DNA from: Aquilaria yunnanensis
Lineage: Eukaryota; Streptophyta; Magnoliopsida; Malvales; Thymelaeaceae
DNA length: 64,000 bases
NCBI GenBank assembly: GCA_039654915.1
Contig: JBDJPA010000011.1
Coordinates: 1,116,001 to 1,180,000, forward strand
Direction of reading: 5' to 3'
This document shows positions 58,658-64,000 of the stretch, piece by piece (position 1 is the stretch's first letter; each line of letters opens with the position of its first letter). The position numbers were made by a program, and so were the translations under genes. The notes under the pieces are model-generated. The model made no database searches. It saw only the letters and a list, made by a program, of their open reading frames with translations, and was not told where the DNA came from.

Positions 58658-61600
58658 TATCTAAAATTCAGTCAAATCATTGGATCATCGACAACGACAT
58701 AACATATCATATTGTATCTTCATCAGATAATCTTATATGTGAGAGCAATAGTTATTCACTACCTCCTATACTACTGCCAAGTGGAGAAAAGGCTTAAATT
58801 ATTTTTACTAGGTTTCTTCCATTGAACTCTAACTATCATTTGCATAAAGTGTTATGTGTTACAATTATCAAAGTTGATTTGATATCTATTAGTTGACTTG
58901 CACATGACTTGAATTGCTTAATGACTTATTTCCTGGACTAATGCATTTTGTAGGACTTGGCTATGAGGAAGATGACTGATTTGGGTAAATAGCGTAACGA
59001 CTTTTACTATTTGGTAACATTGGTGACGAAGAAAACCTTGATCGATTCCCTTTCATCGCCAAATCATTGATCGGCTTGTAATCTCACAATCTCACCTATT
59101 GATCTATGGCACAGCTGTCTAATTCATGTTTCTCATTCTCCTTTAAAATTCAATGCCAAAAACTTATTGATTTTTTCAGTTCAGCCAGTTGATGCTTGTC
59201 CTATTTATCCTTTAGCTAAGCAAACTCGTCTTCTTTTGGCCTTAGTTTCATTTTATCTACCAAACCTTTTGGTCTTATTCATTGTGATATTTAGGGTCCT
59301 TATAATCATCCATCTGTTTCTAGTGCTCATTATTTTCTTACAATCATCGATGCTTTTTCATGATTCACTTGAATTTTTTTGATGAATCACAAGCATGAAA
59401 CACAATCTTTATTAAAAAAATTTCTTTTCCTTTGTCTCCACCCAATTTTCTTCTTGAATAAAAAATATTCATACCAATAATGGTGAAGAATTCATTCCAT
59501 TGAAAACTTATTTCAATAAAAAAGAGTAAATTTTCAATACTCTTGCATTTATATGCCTCAAAATGGGGTTGTACAGCACAAATATTGTCATCTTCTTGAA
59601 AATTGCAAGGGCCTTAAAAATGCATGCTAATCTTCCCCTGAAATTTTGGGGAGAATGTGTTTTTACTACTGTGCAAATTATTAATAGGCTTCCCACACCC
59701 ATTCTCTTTTTCAAAACTTCTTTTGAGTGCCTTCTGATCACTACATTGTCCCTCCAAAAAATTTCAATCCATCTTTAGTTGATAATGAGGCAATCTTTAC
59801 TAACCCAACTCTAGCTCCTCTTAGAACCTACATTCGTTGTCCTAAAGATGTTTTTGCACCTTCGCTAGAAATCCCGGAATCCACAATTTTTGAATCAGAA
59901 TCACTGATTCTATCATCATCAAGTCTGTCTAACCCATCCCTTGTCCTTCCTAGTCCATCACCACTGCCCTTACCTGAGCCTCTTAGCACTCTAGTCACCC
60001 TTGTAATCCACCAGTAAAATTACAGGATTATGTTTGCTCTCATGTAACACATGTAAGCTCTAACCAATCAAATTCTTTGCTTCCAGGTCCAAATAAAGGC
60101 ACTGGATATCCACTGTCCAATTATATATTTTATCATTGATACAAGCCTGAGCACAAATCTTTCACAACTCATGTTAGCCAAGCTACTGAACCACAACCCT
60201 ACATTGAATCCGCCGCTCATCCTGAATGGCAGGTAGCGATGCAAATAGAACTGGAGGTGCTTGAGACTAATGGTACATGGACTCTTACCCCTATTCCCGC
60301 TGGTAAAAGACTAATTGGCTATTGTTGGGTCCATAAAATCAAGCACAAGTCTAATGGTTCCATTGATAGTTATAAAGCCTGATTGGTGACCAAAGGATTC
60401 ACTCAATTAAAATGTGTTGATTATCAAGATATATTTTCTCCCACTGCTAAGATCATTGTGTCTATTATTTGCTTTCCTTGGCAGCAGCTCGAGGTTGGTC
60501 CCTCCACCAGTTAGATGTCAACAATGTATTCATCCATGGAGATCTTCATGAATATATATATATATATATATATCCTCCTCCAGATCTTCAGAGACAAGGG
60601 GAGGAACATCTGGTTTGTCATCTACAAAAATTGCTCTGTGGTTTGAAGCAAGCATCACGCCAGTGGTTTGCAAAATTCTCAGAAGCCATTTGATCAGCTG
60701 GTTAGTGCAATCCAAAGCCGACCACTCATTATTCACCAGAAGACAACGCAACTCTTTTACAACGCTTTTGATATATGTTGATGACATCCTAAAAACTGGA
60801 AATGATCCTGAGAGTATTGTTGGTATAAAAAAGTTTTTACATAGTAATTTCCGTTTTAAGGATCTTGGTGAATTAAAGTATTTGTTGGGAATCAAAATTT
60901 CTACTTTTAAAAGTGGGATTTTTATCTCTTAACGAAAGTATGCACTAGAAATTATCAAAGATGCAGGGTTGTTGGGCGTGACTCCCATTGATACTCTTAT
61001 GGAGAAAGATTTGAAGTTATTAGATGAGAGTGATTTGTTCAATGGTCCAGGCCGCTACAAAAGATTAGTCAGCCAACTGATATAATTGATGGTTTTAAGG
61101 CAGATATCATATATTCTGTACATGTATTGAGTAGGTTTATGCACCAACCTCGTAAACTTCATATGGAGACAACTCGAATATTTAAAAGGTGCACCTGGCA
61201 GGGGTTTATTCTTCTCTTCAAATAGTAATTTCAGATTATGAATGTACTATGATTTTGATTGTACAAGATGTCCACTTACTAGAAGGTTTACTACGAGGTA
61301 TTGTGTTTTCCTTTGACATTCATTGATATCTTGGAGATCAAAATGATAGAAAACAGTGTCATTTTTTTCAGTTGAGGCTGAGTATCGCACAATGATGGGA
61401 GCTTGTTGTAAGTTAACATGACTTTGATATCTGTTGAGAGACTTGTACATCATGAACTTGCCACATTGTATTGCAATAACAAGACTGTTTTGCACATTGT
61501 AGCCAACCTAGTCTTCCATGAGCGAACTTGACACATTGAGATAGATTGACACTACATCAGGGATAAGATCCAAGATGGTTCTATAACTATAAAGTTTGTG

Positions 61601-61715
61601 AATACTAGCCATCAATTGGCAAATATTCTAACCAAACATTTGGGAAAGGAGATTTTCATGCCTATGGTTCGCAAGTTAAGAGTGTAGGATATCCACTCTC
61701 CAATTTAAGGGGGAG
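58658..61715 (+). pseudogene. Copia pol remnant: protease, integrase, RT, RNase H
   Basis: Conceptual plus-strand translation across several frame changes shows, in order: a protease start patch (HWIID..., 58680-58760) whose catalytic DTGA-type motif is changed to DNDI; a GAG-pre-integrase patch (VLCVTIIKVDLISI, LWHSCLIHVSHSPLKF, 58850-59160); integrase pieces (59170-59700, CPIYPLAKQTR, ending in LPLKFWGECV); a Ser/Pro-rich linker (59880-60000); RT (60230-60930, LHQLDVNNVFIHGDL, LIYVDDI, LKYLLGIKI) interrupted by a TA expansion at 60550-60572; and RNase H (about 61370-61640, AEYRTMMGA). Stops, frameshifts and the altered protease and RNase H residues mean no protein can be made. Parts between integrase and linker are deleted. 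Confidence 0.85.
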
Positions 61716-61883
61716 TGTTGGAAACTTAAATCTATCATTTGTATTAATAATAAATATATATTTGTTTTCCTTATGTATTCCTTGATTGTAGCAATGGTAG
61801 AAGCTAGCAAGCTGCATATATATCTTCTCTCAAATATCAATGAAATTCATTGCAACCAATTCTGTCTTTATTTCATCTTTTCA
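61716..61883 (+). repeat. Copia 3' LTR
   Basis: 168 bp, TGTTGGAAAC...CATCTTTTCA, followed by the TSD TATTT. It differs from the 5' LTR at many sites as well as in the TA tract, so the copia insertion is much older than the LARD. Confidence 0.9.
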
Positions 61884-62176
61884 TATTTTAGGCTAATTTT
61901 ATTATAGTTAATAATTTTTTACCCTCATTTATTTAGGTTTTTCTTTATCTTATGAGAAGGAAGCTGATAAGAGAAGATTAGATTTTTAGTGAAAGATGGG
62001 GCCATTGTTACGAAAAGTCTAGGTGTAAAGAGACAGCTAAGGAATGACAGGGTAAGACAAAGTTTTGAAGTTTTTGTAAGATGTGGCTCAGAAAAATTTA
62101 TGGCAATGAGAAGACCATTAATTGAAAAGAGTCGATGGGATGAAATTTTTTTTATTCTTAGCACCTTAAATTTACT
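61884..62176. other. Locus 2 flank right of the copia element
   Basis: Continues the locus 1 alignment (18048-18345). The small frame 61989-62183 parallels 18151-18345 but diverges freely, so it does not look protein-coding. Confidence 0.5.
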
Positions 62177-62630
62177 TTGGTAAAGTTACAATTACTCCCT
62201 TGAGGTTTACCTTAACCTATAGTTTGCCCATTTTATTTTTGAAAAACCTACACTTTGTCCCCTAGTTTTTTTATATTGTCTGATAACGACTTCTGAAACT
62301 ATAATTCAAATTGTATGATAGTCATCTTCTAGTAATGTTGATCTCCCTAATATTATTTTTATAGTTAATAGACATTTTAAATTATCAATTTTTTTCTTTC
62401 GGTGAATGCATTTTTCTTCCTGTGCATATCAATATTATTTAAAGATCAATTAACTATGATTAGTGGAACATGGTTATCAGACAATTTAATTTAGGATTTC
62501 AAAAGTTGTTTTCTGATGCTATAAAAGAAGTAGGGTGCAAAATGTAGGTTTTTAAAAATAGAGGGGGCAAAGTGTAGGTTAGATTAAACAACACGGGGGA
62601 TTTTGTAATATACCCATTTACTTTTCCAAG
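62177..62630. mobile_element. 454-bp long-TIR MITE
   Basis: The left arm (TTGGTAAAGTTACAATTACTCCC...AACCTACACTTTGTCCCC) is mirrored by the right arm (inverse: TTGGAAAAGTAAAT...ACAAAATCCCCC...AACCTACACTTTGCCCCC) over about 95 bp. Locus 1 lacks it. Confidence 0.65.
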
Positions 62631-63368
62631 TTGGAAGAATTGCAAATTGGAATTGAAAGGATAGTCAAAGGGTGTATTCTAAGAAGGGATTAAAATTGAT
62701 TATTTTTTTTGAAAATGATCCTTCATTCCAATTAAAAGTGAGTCAAATGAAATTTTATAAATCAACAATGACATAAGACTTTAAAGGATAACAAAAATAT
62801 AAAACTAACCACAAAAAAACTACTCCTTCCTATGACATCGAATTAAAGGAAGAGAATCGAATTAAGCCAACTCTTATTGGTAAATCATAATAAATCTATA
62901 GTACAAAACTTACAAATAACTAGAATAAAACCCAGATTAAACCAACAATAACTAAATAGTACAAGAATCAACCAGACATCAAAAGTTTGAACATAACTAT
63001 CCATAAAAATAAAAAGATTACTTATAAATCCTAAAAATAAAAAATAAAAAATGACTTTATTTTATATAATCGCCTTAATATCTATTGTCAAGTGTGGGGA
63101 CACCTAAGTAGAGCTAAGATTTTGGTAAATCCAACAAAAAACCTAGATCTATCGTTCTCCGTCTTCAATTGAAGATCAACACTATAAGAGTCTCAATTCT
63201 TTCTTGAACACTGAGATTTTGAAAAAAATTACATTCACCATAAATCTAGTAGATAACATAAGATAAGAACAATCAAACAAAAAAAAAATGATCAATTTTA
63301 GTAATTATTTTTGGTCAAATTGTATATTAATTGAAGTTCTATTTTTTAGAAGCCCAGAAACCATTTTG
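62631..63368. other. Unassigned and paralogous intergenic DNA
   Basis: 62631-63160 is AT-rich, absent from locus 1, and shows no element ends. 63165-63365 returns to locus 1 homology (TCTTCAATTGAAGAT block, counterpart of 18330-18530). Confidence 0.4.
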
Positions 63369-64000
63369 CTTCCCCGGTGAGTCATCGGTGAACAATCAAC
63401 CTTATTCATGACAAAATTCATTATGAGAGAACAGCTTACTTTATGTGTTAATTTTGGTATATATTTTAGGTTAGTTTAGTTGCATTTAAATGATTTATTA
63501 CCCTCACTTGTTTAATTTTTATTTTATTTAGGCTATGAAGCTTGTCAAATGAGTTGACTAGAATTTTGTAAAGTAAAAGGATTAAATTCCAATAAATTAT
63601 AAAGCAAGAGATGTACTAGAATTGGAGGAAATTTTCTCATAGTTGACTAAAATACCCTTTTATAATGTTATGTTATATTTTAAGCCAAGGGTATTGTAGT
63701 TATTTGTAATCCTAAAAGCTAAGGATTAGGAGCCCTACAATTATAAAAGGAGTGAGGGCAGCCGCATGGATGGGGGAGGGGAATTGCGAATTGGACAAGA
63801 GCTGTTGTGAACAGAGGAAATATATTGCGAGGAGTGTGAGTAGCGAATTGTGAAGCAAGCAAAACATGAATTTAAGAGAAAAAGGAACCAGGAGAATTGG
63901 AAAGCATGGGAGAGAAGGACGAATTGGAAGCAGGGAATTGAAGAGAAAGAGACAATTTTGTTTTTCTCCTCTTTCTTCTTTGTTTTCTTTACTTTCAAGT
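63369..64000. repeat. Second copy of the repeat unit at 16500-17130, cut by the window end
   Basis: From GGTGAGTCATCGGTGA onward it matches 16497-17130 with a few percent divergence, including the GCCGCATGGATGGGGGAGG and CAGGAGAATTGGAAAGCATGG stretches. The minus frame 63741-63998 (85 residues) matches the one at 16845-17195 only in part and has no recognisable domain. Confidence 0.6.

Larger units (their letters stand above)
48590..61883 (+). mobile_element. Degraded Ty1/copia element, split by a LARD-like insertion
   Basis: 5' LTR 48590-48793 and 3' LTR 61716-61883 (both TGTTGGAAA...ATCTTTTCA) are flanked by a 5-bp TSD TATTT (48585-48589 and 61884-61888). Locus 1 has the empty site GATGCATATTTCAGG (about 18044). 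PBS TGGTATCAGAG lies at 48794 and a polypurine tract TTTAAGGGGGAG at 61704-61715. Only about 3.3 kb of its own internal sequence remains, in two parts, 48794-49076 and 58658-61715. The order protease, integrase, RT, RNase H defines copia. It cannot be autonomous. Confidence 0.92.
40418..63365. repeat. Locus 2 of the large paralogous duplication (partner 7884-18640)
   Basis: Collinear with locus 1, but lacking locus 1's solo LTR and MITE and carrying instead the 2.63-kb tandem duplication, the copia/LARD nest, the MITE at 62177-62630 and about 0.5 kb of extra sequence to 63165. Homology breaks at about 63365, where locus 1 continues differently. Confidence 0.8.

Overview
The window looks like a repeat-dense nuclear segment of a flowering plant, probably a eudicot. 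The evidence is AT-rich intergenic DNA, a wall-associated receptor kinase (WAK) gene with plant-type introns, and dense plant transposable elements: Ty1/copia, LARD-type LTR elements, TRIM, LINE, hAT, CACTA and long-TIR elements. The species cannot be named from the sequence. There is no sign of prokaryotic, organellar or CRISPR content.

Genes. The only protein-coding gene that looks intact is a WAK-like receptor kinase on the minus strand at the left edge (exons 1859-2705, 1556-1735 and 909 to beyond position 1). Its 3' end lies outside the window. A second WAK relic (36876-37690, minus) is a pseudogene. It is split by a 411-bp hAT element with a perfect 8-bp target duplication, carries a stop codon, and is cut off in an AT repeat. 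The window is therefore part of a WAK cluster that has been eroded and padded by transposons.

Layout. 1-2705 WAK gene. 2706-7884 intergenic, with one long-TIR element. 7884-18.6 kb is 'locus 1', a paralogous block that recurs as 'locus 2' from 40.4 to 63.4 kb. 18.7-23.5 kb holds LTR fragments, a LINE remnant, a TRIM array and a hairpin of LTR fragments. 23.5-27.3 kb is mostly unassigned, with one long-TIR element. 27.3-32.0 kb is a tandem duplication carrying two CACTA-type elements. 32-36.6 kb holds a minisatellite inside an inverted-repeat element, another long-TIR element and an LTR fragment. 36.9-42.4 kb holds the WAK pseudogene, its upstream region and a solo LTR. 44.0-49.26 kb is a recent 2.63-kb tandem duplication. 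48.59-61.88 kb is a degraded copia element split by a 9.58-kb LARD-like element (49077-58652).

History. Because the two loci are paralogous, each supplies empty sites for insertions in the other, so events can be ordered. The locus 1/locus 2 duplication came first. The copia element then entered locus 2 (TSD TATTT). The LARD-like element entered that copia copy (TSD AAATC). Last, a tandem duplication copied the flank, the copia 5' end and the first 182 bp of the LARD LTR. The LARD LTRs differ at only three positions that I could see in 2659 bp, so the last steps are recent.

No new defence or metabolic system is visible. The most notable items are the LARD-like element (ORF-poor, nearly identical LTRs, four GC-rich dyads with E2F-like cores, an embedded tRNA-like SINE head), the nested-event chronology, a tandem TRIM array and several long-TIR elements with GC-richer, gene-like interiors. 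All comparisons were made by eye, and boundaries not anchored by target duplications are approximate.
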